Of a stretch of 38,838 nucleotides of DNA, positions 8,755-16,643 are shown piece after piece. The DNA is from Salaquimonas sp. (GTDB lineage: Bacteria; Pseudomonadota; Alphaproteobacteria; Rhizobiales; Rhizobiaceae): positions 1 to 38,838 of the forward strand of contig JAJDOK010000109.1 of assembly GCA_022340185.1 (NCBI GenBank). Reading direction: 5' to 3'. Below the pieces are notes generated by a model. That model ran no database searches, had not been told where the DNA came from, and saw only the letters and a list, made by a program, of their open reading frames with translations. The first letter of the stretch is position 1, and each line of letters starts with the position of its first letter. A program made the translations under genes and the position numbers.

Positions 8755-9499
8755 GGGCTTGCCCCAGATAGACTTCGCGCACGCGCGGATCGCTCCTGAC
8801 CACGTCCGGTTCGTCTTCGAGCAGCACGCCGCCGGAGACCAGCACGACGATCCTCGTCGCGAAGGTGAAGACGATGGACATGTCATGCTCGATGAACAGG
8901 ATCGTCATGTCTTCGGGTAGCGCTGCGATAACGGAAAAGAGCATGGCGCTCTCATCCTTGGGCACGCCGGCTGCCGGCTCGTCGAGCAACAGTACCTTCG
9001 GCTTCGTGGCGAGCGCCAGCGCCATTTCGAGCAGGCGCTGCTTGCCATAGGGCAGATGGCGCGTCGTTCGCATCGCATCGTCACCAAGGCGCAGACGCGT
9101 GAGGATTTCGAAGGCCTCGCCGATCGCTTCGGCATGCGCAGTCAGGGGGCGCCAGAACTGCGAGGCCTTTCCCTCACGCTCGCAGACCGCCATGGTGACC
9201 GCCTCGATCGGGGTCAGGTCGGGAAACAGCGTATTGATCTGAAAGGTACGGGTCAGACCGCGATGGACGCGCGCAGCCACCGGTGTGGCCGTGATGTCGG
9301 CGCCGTCGAGCAGGATGCGTCCGCTATCGGGTGTCAACTGGCCGGTGATCAGGTTGATCAAGGTGGTCTTGCCGGCCCCGTTCGGGCCGATCAGGGCATG
9401 GCGCGCGCCGCGCGGCAGTTCGATCGAAACGCTGCGCGTCACTTCCAGCGAACCAAAGCTTTTGTGCAGGGATTCTGTTTTGAGGACGGGTTCGCTCAT
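8747..9499 (-). CDS. livG: ABC transporter ATPase LivG
   Basis: This is the partner ATPase of LivF, 250 residues. It has Walker A GPNGAGKTT, a LivG-type signature LPYGKQRLLEMALAL in place of the canonical LSGGQ, and Walker B VLLLDEPAAG. The start at 9499 (MSEPVLKTESLHKSFG) overlaps the livM stop codon as ATGA, which indicates translational coupling. A longer in-frame start exists 33 codons upstream but would lie inside livM and lacks family similarity. Confidence 0.92.
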   Translation of the reverse strand: MSEPVLKTESLHKSFGSLEVTRSVSIELPRGARHALIGPNGAGKTTLINLITGQLTPDSGRILLDGADITATPVAARVHRGLTRTFQINTLFPDLTPIEAVTMAVCEREGKASQFWRPLTAHAEAIGEAFEILTRLRLGDDAMRTTRHLPYGKQRLLEMALALATKPKVLLLDEPAAGVPKDESAMLFSVIAALPEDMTILFIEHDMSIVFTFATRIVVLVSGGVLLEDEPDVVRSDPRVREVYLGQAHG

Positions 9500-10482
9500 G
9501 TGCCCCGTCCCCGCACCAGCCGTGACAGTCCGCCGAGAATGCCGTTCGGCACGACAAGGACGACCACCATCAAAAGGACGCCGATCCAGAAATACCAATA
9601 TTGCGGATTCATGCCGGAAAGCTGGTCTCTCGCGATCATGAAGATCGCGGCACCGAGTATGGCGCCGTAAAGCCTGCCGGTGCCGCCAAGGATGAGCATG
9701 ACCACGACGTCGGCCGAGCGCTGGAAGCTCAACGAATCGAGCGAAACGGTCTCAGTCGTCTGGGTCAGCACCGCACCGGCAATGCCGGCCAAACCGGCCG
9801 AAATCGTGTAGGCGATCTGCAAATGCCGACGATAGGGCGAGCCGATGGCAGGCATGCGGGTGAGATTCTCGCGCACGCCGCGAAGCGATAGCCCAAAGGA
9901 GGAATGAACGATCCGCTGCGACGCGACAACGCCGATGAAAAGCACGATCAATGCGTAGGCATAGGCGGTGTAGCCCCACAGATCGAATTCGAACCGGCTG
10001 AAGATCGGCCAGACGTCAACGCCCTGGAGACCGTCGGTGCCGCCGGTCAGCCAGCCCAGCGAATTGGCAAGTTCGGCCGTCAGCAGTCCGAGACCGAGCG
10101 TGATCATCAACAGCGCCAGATGCTGAACGCGCACGATGATGAAGCTCACCAGGAAGCCGATCAGTGCGGCGAACAGACCGGCCAGCACCAGGCCGCTCAG
10201 CGGTTCGCCCCAGCCGGTCTTGGTCAACAGGCCCGCGAAATAGGCGCCCAGGCCGAAGAACATGGCGTGGCCGAGCGTAATGATGCCGGCATAGCCAAGC
10301 ACCAGGTCAACGGAGATTGCGAAAAGCGCAGTGACGGCGACCTGGCTGGCAAGCGTCAGATAGGTCGGAAAGAAATAGAAAGGGATAATTGTTGCGAGCC
10401 AGAAGACGACCTCCCAAGGAGACCATCTGGCCTGCCGGCGCAGCCAGGCATGCGGATCGGCCGCGGTGCGAGCGTTCAACAT
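9496..10482 (-). CDS. livM: ABC transporter permease LivM
   Basis: This 328-residue polytopic membrane protein forms half of the importer channel. Several hydrophobic segments are evident (for example VALFAISVDLVLGYAGIITL and the C-terminal VLLMVVVLVVPNGILGGL). The loop around ENLTRMPAIGSPYRRH fits the cytoplasmic coupling region that contacts the ATPases. It starts six bases after the livH stop and overlaps livG by four bases. Substrate specificity resides mainly in the binding protein, so none can be read here. Confidence 0.92.
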   Translation of the reverse strand: MLNARTAADPHAWLRRQARWSPWEVVFWLATIIPFYFFPTYLTLASQVAVTALFAISVDLVLGYAGIITLGHAMFFGLGAYFAGLLTKTGWGEPLSGLVLAGLFAALIGFLVSFIIVRVQHLALLMITLGLGLLTAELANSLGWLTGGTDGLQGVDVWPIFSRFEFDLWGYTAYAYALIVLFIGVVASQRIVHSSFGLSLRGVRENLTRMPAIGSPYRRHLQIAYTISAGLAGIAGAVLTQTTETVSLDSLSFQRSADVVVMLILGGTGRLYGAILGAAIFMIARDQLSGMNPQYWYFWIGVLLMVVVLVVPNGILGGLSRLVRGRGT

Positions 10483-10488
10483 GTCCGG

Positions 10489-11352
10489 TTACCGCTTTCC
10501 GATCAGGCCTTGTGGACGCATGAACAAGATGACGACCATGACCAGGTAGATCATGAAGGCACCGAGTTCCGGCACAAAATACTTGCCGGCCACGTCGGCC
10601 ACCCCAAGCAGGCTGGCGGCGACGAAAGAGCCGGCGATGGAGCCGAGCCCCCCGACCGATACCACGATCATCATGTAGACCAGGTAGTGAAAGCCGAAGG
10701 AGGGATCGAGACCGACCATCTCGATGGCGAGCGCCCCACCAAGCCCGGCAAGGCCGCTGCCGAGCGCGAAGGTCATCGCGAAAACAGAATCGACGTCGAT
10801 GCCGAGGCCCTGGGCGGCACGCTGATTGTCGACGGCGGCACGAACCTGCGCACCAAAACGGGTATATTCAAGACCGAGCACCAGCAGGCCGGTGATGACG
10901 AGCGCGACGACAATCAGGAAGATGCGATAGCTGCCGAAGCGAAAACCGGCAAACTCGGTGACGCCACGAAGGAATTCCGGTAATTCGATCGGCTGTTGCG
11001 CCGTGCCGAAAACATAAGCCGCACTGGCGGCCGCGACGAAGACCAGGCCAATGGTGAAAAGGACCTGGTTGAGCTCGCCGGCCCGGTAGAGCCGGCGAAA
11101 CAGGGTTCGTTCGAAAGCGACGCTGACGAGCGCAGCGACGATGAAGGCGACAGGCAGCGACCAGAGAAAGGGAAGTCCGAGTTCACGCGTGGCGACCACC
11201 GTAGCGTAGCCGCCGAGCATGGCGAACGCCCCATGCGCCAGATTGACGAAATTCATCAGTCCCAGCGTCACCGACAGGCCCACCGACAGGACGAACAGAA
11301 GCATCCCGAAGGCGAGCCCGTCGAACAGGACGATCGCGAGATTTCCGATCAC
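10489..11352 (-). CDS. livH: ABC transporter permease LivH
   Basis: This 287-residue permease is the second half of the channel. The N-terminus (GLAFGMLLFVLSVGLSVTLG, then NLAHGAFAMLGGY) is the hallmark of LivH proteins, and several further membrane segments follow. The start codon is GTG at 11352, 45 bases after the livJ stop. It has only a weak GGGCTAGG-like ribosome binding site, so translation may lag behind the binding protein. Confidence 0.92.
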   Translation of the reverse strand: MIGNLAIVLFDGLAFGMLLFVLSVGLSVTLGLMNFVNLAHGAFAMLGGYATVVATRELGLPFLWSLPVAFIVAALVSVAFERTLFRRLYRAGELNQVLFTIGLVFVAAASAAYVFGTAQQPIELPEFLRGVTEFAGFRFGSYRIFLIVVALVITGLLVLGLEYTRFGAQVRAAVDNQRAAQGLGIDVDSVFAMTFALGSGLAGLGGALAIEMVGLDPSFGFHYLVYMMIVVSVGGLGSIAGSFVAASLLGVADVAGKYFVPELGAFMIYLVMVVILFMRPQGLIGKR

Positions 11353-11397
11353 GGCCTAGCCCATCTGTTGCGGCCGGGTTTGTCCCGGCTCCAGTCT

Positions 11398-12576
11398 TTA
11401 TTTGGCGCCGTGCAACGGATCCTTGACGTCCGGGATTTCGTCGATGACAACGTTCTGCAGCTGGCCGTCGACTTCCTCAACCTTGCGGATATAGACCGTC
11501 TGGATGACATCACGGGTTTCCGGATCGATGACCATCTTTCCACGCGGGCTTTCCCAGGACATGCCCTCTGAAGCCTTGACCAGCGCAGCAGCGTCAGTCG
11601 AACCACCCGTCTTTTTCAGCGCCTCATAGATGAGATGCATACCGTCGTAGCCGCCGACCGAATAGATGTCCGGGCTGCGGCCCTTGTTTGCATCGCGATA
11701 GGCTTTCACGAAGGCGTTGTTGATGGGATCGTCACGCTCCATGGTGTAGTTGAACGTGGTGATGATGCCTTTGGCGGTATCGCCCATGCTCTTGATCGCC
11801 TCGGGGAAGGTCAATTCGCCCTGCGCGAAGATCTGTGTGTTCGGCGGCGTAAGTCCGCGTTCGGCGAGCGCCTTACCGAGTGCCGGAGGCTGCGCGCCAC
11901 CGGGGATAAAGACAAAGACGGCTTCCGGACTGGCATCCTTGATACGCTGGACGAAAGCCGAGAAGTCGGGCGGTCCCATCGGGCTCTTGTCTGCCCCGAC
12001 GATCGTGCCGCCGGCATCGGTGAAGCCCTTGGCGAAAGCTGTCGAGGCATCAACACCGGGCGCGTAGTCGGCGACCAGCGTATAGGCCTGCTTCACGCCG
12101 CCCTTCTCGTAGGCCCATTTGCCGAAGGCGGTGTTGAGCTGGGGAATGGTCATCGAGGTGCGCACGATATAGGGCGACTTCTCGGTGATGATCGAGGTCG
12201 CGGCATTCATGACGACCATGAACTTCTTGGCCTGGTCGGCGACCGCCGCGGCGCCGAGCGCCTCGGGCGTCAGGGTAAAGCCGGCGAGGATGTCGACCCC
12301 GTCGCGCACGATCAATTCCTGGGCGAGCCGCTTGGCTTCGTCCGCCTTCGGACCACCGGTATCCTTCTTGATGATCTCGATCTTCTTGCCGGCGACCTCG
12401 TCACCATGCTGCTGCATGTAAAGGTCGATGCCGGCCTGCATCTGATTTGCAGTGTCCGCGAACGGACCCGAATAAGCCATGATGAGGCCGATCTTGATCG
12501 TGTCCTGCGCGTTCGCCTGGGCCGACCACATAAGGCCGACACCCAGCGCCAAAACTGCAGCTATTCGTGCAAACAT
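11398..12576 (-). CDS. ABC transporter periplasmic substrate-binding protein (Liv type)
   Basis: This 392-residue type I periplasmic binding protein (Peripla_BP_6) captures the substrate for LivHMGF. The signal peptide spans residues 1 to about 23, ending at the cleavage-like ANA motif, and the mature protein begins with the family motif DTIKIGLIMAYSGPFADT. It is the promoter-proximal gene of the run down to galD. A strong GGGAGGAAGG ribosome binding site lies just upstream, and a TGTATACA palindrome is 71 bases before the start codon. Liv-type binding proteins in aromatic clusters often bind aromatic acids, which is the likely role here, but no ligand can be assigned from sequence. Confidence 0.92.
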   Translation of the reverse strand: MFARIAAVLALGVGLMWSAQANAQDTIKIGLIMAYSGPFADTANQMQAGIDLYMQQHGDEVAGKKIEIIKKDTGGPKADEAKRLAQELIVRDGVDILAGFTLTPEALGAAAVADQAKKFMVVMNAATSIITEKSPYIVRTSMTIPQLNTAFGKWAYEKGGVKQAYTLVADYAPGVDASTAFAKGFTDAGGTIVGADKSPMGPPDFSAFVQRIKDASPEAVFVFIPGGAQPPALGKALAERGLTPPNTQIFAQGELTFPEAIKSMGDTAKGIITTFNYTMERDDPINNAFVKAYRDANKGRSPDIYSVGGYDGMHLIYEALKKTGGSTDAAALVKASEGMSWESPRGKMVIDPETRDVIQTVYIRKVEEVDGQLQNVVIDEIPDVKDPLHGAK

Positions 12577-12646
12577 GAACCTTCCTCCCGAGTGTTTGTT
12601 ATGGAATGAGGGCCGATTGGGAAAACGGCAACCAGTCCGTTTCTAA

Positions 12647-12654
12647 TGTATACA
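12647..12654. promoter_or_regulatory. TGTATACA operator before livJ
   Basis: This is an exact eight-base palindrome in the context TAATGTATACAGTG, 71 bases upstream of the livJ ATG. It is one of six exact copies in the window, all upstream of or at gene starts of the catabolic island. The GTATAC core resembles operators known for FadR-type GntR regulators, and such a regulator is encoded at 15753-16496. Confidence 0.62.
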
Positions 12655-12823
12655 GTGACAACCGACAAGCCGCGTCAGGCCCGGCAGTAGTCTATTGCAA
12701 TCATACGCTTACCGGCGCTCCGATTCCAAATGAATTCCGTACTTGTGCAAGAGGCGGATGATGGTGTAGCCGGAGCTATGGCGGGTTCTGCGGGCAAAGC
12801 CCGCATGGACGAGCAGGCGATAA

Positions 12824-12831
12824 TGTATACA
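12824..12831. promoter_or_regulatory. TGTATACA operator before the CoA ligase gene
   Basis: This exact palindrome sits in the context TAATGTATACAATATA, 110 bases upstream of the ATG at 12942. The AT-rich flank CAATATAT is a plausible promoter element. It shares eleven bases, TAATGTATACA, with the copy before livJ. Confidence 0.62.
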
Positions 12832-12941
12832 ATATATTCCCGTCAACCGTTTCCTTGTCGATAGCGGGGTGACGAGTGGTCGCGTCCGCGACGCTGCAGG
12901 GAAGGCCGAGCCCGAACAGAGAGAATACGGGAGGATCCGCA

Positions 12942-14792
12942 ATGAGTGCCGTCAAGGAAAAACAGCGTGATTGGCGGGCTGCGCCGTTTCGCGAGGCGGC
13001 ATTCTGGCAACCCCGGATCACGACGCGGGAGACGGCAGACGGCACGATTTATGTCGAGCAGCAACTGACGTTACCGCCCTATCCCGACCGGATCACCGAC
13101 GTGCTGGTCGAACAGGCGATATACACGCCAGATCGCACCTTGTTCGCCGAGCGTGGCGAAGACGGCGAATGGCGCAAACTGTCCTATGCGCAAGCGGTCG
13201 AGAATCTGCGTCGACTTGGCCAGTATCTGATCGACATGGGTCTGTCAGCCGATGCGCCGCTCGCGATATTGTCCGGCAACAGCATCGATCATGCGCTGCT
13301 GAGCCTTGCCGCCGTACATGTCGGCATTCCCTGCGCCGCCATCTCGCCGGCCTATTCGCTGGTATCGGCCGATTTCACGCGACTGAAGGATGTCTTCGCC
13401 ACGATCCGACCGGGCATGGTCTATGCCCACGATGCGGAGATATTTCTTCCCGCAATCGAGGCGGTTGCCGGCGAGGACACGCTTCGCCTGTTTTCGAAGC
13501 ACGCGCCGATGGGAAAGCAAGCCTTTGCGCATGCGGTTGCAACCGAGCCGACCGACGCTGTCGACAGGGCCCATCATGCGGTAACGCCGGATACGATCGC
13601 CAAGTTCCTGTTTACTTCCGGGTCGACCGGCACACCCAAAGCGGTGATCAACACCAATCGCATGATCTCGTCCAACCAGATCATGGTTCGCGAAGTGTTC
13701 GCCTATTTCAAGCAGGAACCGCCGGTGCTGCTCGACTGGGCGCCATGGCATCACACCGCCGGCGGAAACAAGCTGTTCTACATGGCGATGTTCAATGGCG
13801 GCACCTTCTATATCGATGACGGCAGGCCAACGCCGCACGACATTGTGAAAACCGTGCGCAATCTGCGCGATGTGCAGCCAAACTGGTATTTCAACGTGCC
13901 AAAGGGGTTCGAGGCGTTGATTCCGCATCTGGAAAAGGACGCGGCGTTGCGCAAGGCGTTTTTCAGCAATCTCAAGATGCTGTGGTATGCCGGCGCCAGC
14001 CTGACCCAGCACACCTGGGAGGCGCTGGAGCGACTCGCCGTTGACGAGACCGGCACGCGCATCATCATCGCTACAGGGCTTGGCGCGACCGAAACCGCGC
14101 CGGCAACGCTGATGTGCACATGGCCACAGGACAGGGCGGGCAATGTCGGTGTGCCAGGCAATGGCGTGACGCTCAAGCTGGTGCCAATGGACGGAAAGTA
14201 CGATGCCCGCGTCAAGGGGCCCAACATCACACCCGGTTACTGGCATGCGCCGGAATTGACGCAGAGGGCCTTCGATGAAGAGGGCTTCTACAAATTCGGC
14301 GATGCGCTCAAGTTCGCCGAGCCCGGCAAGGCGGAAGCAGGCTTCATGTTCGACGGGCGCACGGCGGAGAATTTCAAGCTCGATACCGGAACCTGGGTTG
14401 CAACCGGGGCGCTGCGCACCGCTTTCGTCGATCATTTTGGTGATCTGGTGCGTGATGCGGCTATTGCCGGAGCGGACCGACCCTATCTCACCGCACTTGT
14501 ATTTCCGAATATCGAAATGCTGAAGGAATTGACCGGCGGCACGGATGTGGCGGCGATGTGCACCGATCCCGCCATTCGCGAGCGGTTCGCCGCCCTACTC
14601 AAGGAGATGGCGGACAAGGCGACCGGATCGTCGACGCTGATCCGCCGCATCCTGCTTGTCGCAGAACCGCCTTCCATGGACGCGGGCGAACAGACCGACA
14701 AGGGTTCGCTCAACCAGCGCGCGGTACTGCGCACCAGAGCCGATCTCGTCGAGGAACTCTATGCCGGCAGCGGGCGTGTGATCGGGATCTAG
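12942..14792 (+). CDS. feruloyl-CoA-synthase-like AMP-forming CoA ligase
   Basis: This 616-residue ANL-superfamily enzyme should activate an aromatic acid as the acyl-adenylate and then the CoA thioester. The P-loop is FTSGSTGTPKAV (about residues 222-233), with GLGATETAP as the A5-type motif. The C-terminal TDKGSLNQRAVLRTR carries the lysine typical of feruloyl-CoA synthases, and WVATGALRTAFVDHFGDLV also matches that subgroup. The ATG at 12942 has a GGGAGGA ribosome binding site; a longer in-frame start 22 codons upstream has none. No feruloyl-CoA hydratase/lyase or vanillin dehydrogenase follows, so the true substrate may be another cinnamate or benzoate. It ends six bases from the convergent GST gene. 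Confidence 0.8.
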   Translation: MSAVKEKQRDWRAAPFREAAFWQPRITTRETADGTIYVEQQLTLPPYPDRITDVLVEQAIYTPDRTLFAERGEDGEWRKLSYAQAVENLRRLGQYLIDMGLSADAPLAILSGNSIDHALLSLAAVHVGIPCAAISPAYSLVSADFTRLKDVFATIRPGMVYAHDAEIFLPAIEAVAGEDTLRLFSKHAPMGKQAFAHAVATEPTDAVDRAHHAVTPDTIAKFLFTSGSTGTPKAVINTNRMISSNQIMVREVFAYFKQEPPVLLDWAPWHHTAGGNKLFYMAMFNGGTFYIDDGRPTPHDIVKTVRNLRDVQPNWYFNVPKGFEALIPHLEKDAALRKAFFSNLKMLWYAGASLTQHTWEALERLAVDETGTRIIIATGLGATETAPATLMCTWPQDRAGNVGVPGNGVTLKLVPMDGKYDARVKGPNITPGYWHAPELTQRAFDEEGFYKFGDALKFAEPGKAEAGFMFDGRTAENFKLDTGTWVATGALRTAFVDHFGDLVRDAAIAGADRPYLTALVFPNIEMLKELTGGTDVAAMCTDPAIRERFAALLKEMADKATGSSTLIRRILLVAEPPSMDAGEQTDKGSLNQRAVLRTRADLVEELYAGSGRVIGI

Positions 14793-14798
14793 AACGTG

Positions 14799-15602
14799 TC
14801 AGGCGGCGAGCAGGGTTTCGATCTGCGGCCAGGTCTTCGCGCCATTGTCATGCATCTCGTCGGCAAGCGCCCGCGGCATCCATTCGATAAAGCCGGAATA
14901 GAAGCCGGGACGCTGTTTCACCAATTCGAACCACCGCTCGACATTGGGTAGACGGCCGTCCTGCCACATCGGTGTCATGCTCAGCGCCGCCAGCCGGTTG
15001 ACATAGGGGGCAAGCGCCACGTCGGCCATGGTGAACTGGTCACCAACCAGCCATTCGGAGTCCTTCAGCGCGGCCTCCATCTTGTGCAGATAGCCGTCGT
15101 AGAGCCTGATCTTGTCGGCCGCACCGGGCGCTTCGAGACCCTGCTGGATCCAGTTCCACTTGAGCTGACGCGCGGCCAGCCCCTCCTGATCCGCCGATTT
15201 CAGGAAATCATCATACGACCCCACACCGTTGCGCAGGATGGTGTGGCGATGCGAGACGACGTAGGTCAACGCTGAGCACGCCGGATGCAGTTCCTCGTCG
15301 ACCGCCTTGGTCCAGATGCGCACCCGCACCCGGTTGTAGGGGTCTTCAGGGTACAGGCGCGGTGTGTCGGGAAATGCATCTTCGGCATATTCGCAGATCA
15401 CGGTCGATTCCAGAATGATGCGCCCATCATGAATGAGAACGGGTACGACGGCCTTGGGGTTGATCGCGACAAAGGCGGGGGCGAACTGTTCGCCGCGCAT
15501 CAGATCGACATAGTGACCGACCCATTCCAGCCTCTTCTCGCCAAACGCAAAACGGACCTTGGCAGCGCAGGCCGAAGAGCCATGATGGTAGAGTTCAAGC
15601 AT
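14799..15602 (-). CDS. glutathione S-transferase family protein
   Basis: This 267-residue protein has an N-terminal thioredoxin-like domain (MLELYHHGSSACAAKVRFAF, with INPKAVVPVL around the cis-Pro and the Glu-Ser of ILESTVICEY for glutathione binding) and an all-alpha C-terminal domain (DQFTMADVALAPYV). The ATG at 15602 gives the usual GST beginning; the frame extends 21 codons further upstream without GST similarity. GSTs in lignin clusters include beta-etherases and glutathione lyases, and a role in aryl-ether cleavage is possible here, but the sequence does not decide it. The gene is divergent from gntR and shares its upstream region, which holds a TGTATACA operator at 15720. Confidence 0.85.
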   Translation of the reverse strand: MLELYHHGSSACAAKVRFAFGEKRLEWVGHYVDLMRGEQFAPAFVAINPKAVVPVLIHDGRIILESTVICEYAEDAFPDTPRLYPEDPYNRVRVRIWTKAVDEELHPACSALTYVVSHRHTILRNGVGSYDDFLKSADQEGLAARQLKWNWIQQGLEAPGAADKIRLYDGYLHKMEAALKDSEWLVGDQFTMADVALAPYVNRLAALSMTPMWQDGRLPNVERWFELVKQRPGFYSGFIEWMPRALADEMHDNGAKTWPQIETLLAA

Positions 15603-15719
15603 GTGTACCTGTCCCGCATGTGGCGCCTCATGGCACAGTGCAAATTCCCATAATCGGCACGGCAAACATTACGCTATCCCCAGCCTGCTTCAACCAAATA
15701 GCGCGAGAGTGCGCAGTGG

Positions 15720-15727
15720 TGTATACA
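15720..15727. promoter_or_regulatory. TGTATACA operator between gst and gntR
   Basis: This exact palindrome lies 25 bases upstream of the gntR start, close enough to block transcription or initiation, so it suggests autoregulation. It also lies about 117 bases upstream of the divergent GST gene. Confidence 0.62.
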
Positions 15728-15752
15728 ATCAGGCAACGACTGGAGGTTGGAT

Positions 15753-16496
15753 TTGGATCAGTTGAACGAACCATCGGGCAATACCCATTCGACCCGTGCA
15801 TTGATCGAATTGCGCAAAAAGATTTTGAACGGTGAACTGGCGGGGGGGACCCGCCTGTTCGAGGTGCCGCTTGCCGAGGAACTGGAAATCTCGCGCACAC
15901 CGGTACGCGAAGCGATGTCACGGCTCGCCGAAGAAGGACTGCTGGACCGGGTCAAGAGCGGCGGTTTTGTTGTACGTACCTTCGGTTTCGAGGACGTTGT
16001 CGACGCGATCGAATTGCGCGGTGTGCTCGAGGGGACCGCTGCCAGGCTGGCGGCCGAACGTGGCGTCAGCGCCGAGGCACTGGCGAAAATGCGCGAGATC
16101 GTGCGCGGCCTCGATGCCTGTTTCGGCGAGGCACCGGATGACGTCGATTTTGACGCCTATTCGGAACTGAACGCGACCTTCCACATCGAACTGGCCGGAC
16201 TTGCCGGCAGCGAGGTCGTCCGTCGCGAAGTCGCGCGCGTGGCCCGCCTGCCCTTCGCCTCGCCATCGGCCTTTTCACCGGATCTGGCCGATATCGCGGC
16301 GTTCCGCCGTTCGCTCAATCTGGCGCAGGAACAGCACCGCTCCATCGTTTCGGCCATTGCCGCACGCGAGGGTTCCCGCGCAGAGGCGCTCGCCCGCGAA
16401 CATGCCAGAGCGGCAAGACGCAATCTGGAATATGTACTGCGCGAGGACCGCAGCCTGATCGACCAGTTGCCGGGCTTTGCGCTGGTGGTTGACTAG
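15753..16496 (+). CDS. GntR-family (FadR/FCD) transcriptional regulator
   Basis: This 247-residue repressor-type protein has an N-terminal winged helix-turn-helix (LAEELEISRTPVREAMSRLA, then a wing at VKSGGFVVR) and a C-terminal all-helical FCD ligand domain. His residues typical of the FCD metal/carboxylate site appear in ATFHIEL, QEQHRSI and REHARAA. The start is a TTG. I prefer 15753 because GGAGG at 15742-15746 then sits six bases upstream; a TTG at 15747 would abut that site. The gene stands in the middle of the catabolic island, has an operator-like TGTATACA just upstream, and is the best candidate to bind all six copies. The effector is probably a pathway aromatic acid, which is inference. 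Confidence 0.9.
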   Translation: MDQLNEPSGNTHSTRALIELRKKILNGELAGGTRLFEVPLAEELEISRTPVREAMSRLAEEGLLDRVKSGGFVVRTFGFEDVVDAIELRGVLEGTAARLAAERGVSAEALAKMREIVRGLDACFGEAPDDVDFDAYSELNATFHIELAGLAGSEVVRREVARVARLPFASPSAFSPDLADIAAFRRSLNLAQEQHRSIVSAIAAREGSRAEALAREHARAARRNLEYVLREDRSLIDQLPGFALVVD

Positions 16497-16604
16497 AGCC
16501 GTACACCTTACGGGATCAGCCTTGTCAGTGGCGTCGCGGTGAGCGCACGGCTAAGCGCATGCAAACGAAATCGCTTGCAACGTCGCCTCATATCCGGCAG
16601 TAAA

Positions 16605-16612
16605 TGTATACA
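16605..16612. promoter_or_regulatory. TGTATACA operator before ligM
   Basis: This exact palindrome, in the context AAATGTATACAAAT, lies 31 bases upstream of the ligM ATG and 18 bases before its ribosome binding site. That position would overlap the promoter or early transcript. Confidence 0.62.
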
Positions 16613-16643
16613 AATGGACTTCACGAGAATGGGAGGAAGCCAC

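Larger units (their letters stand above)
12577..12941. promoter_or_regulatory. divergent promoter region between livJ and the CoA ligase
   Basis: These 365 bases contain no convincing gene. They hold two TGTATACA palindromes, each preceded by TAA, at 12647-12654 and 12824-12831. One lies near each divergent start, which fits control of both transcripts by one repressor. Convincing -35/-10 pairs could not be assigned by eye; TATACA within the palindrome may itself form part of a -10 element. Short open frames across the region overlap in both directions and look like chance. Confidence 0.55.

Noticed and set aside
12665..12830. Possible small gene or RNA between livJ and the CoA ligase
   Set aside because: The short frames overlap on both strands, lack ribosome binding sites, and cross the palindromes; no stable RNA-like fold is evident by eye.
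13245..14435. A 396-residue minus-strand open frame
   Set aside because: It is antisense to the CoA ligase, which carries the P-loop and C-terminal lysine motif.
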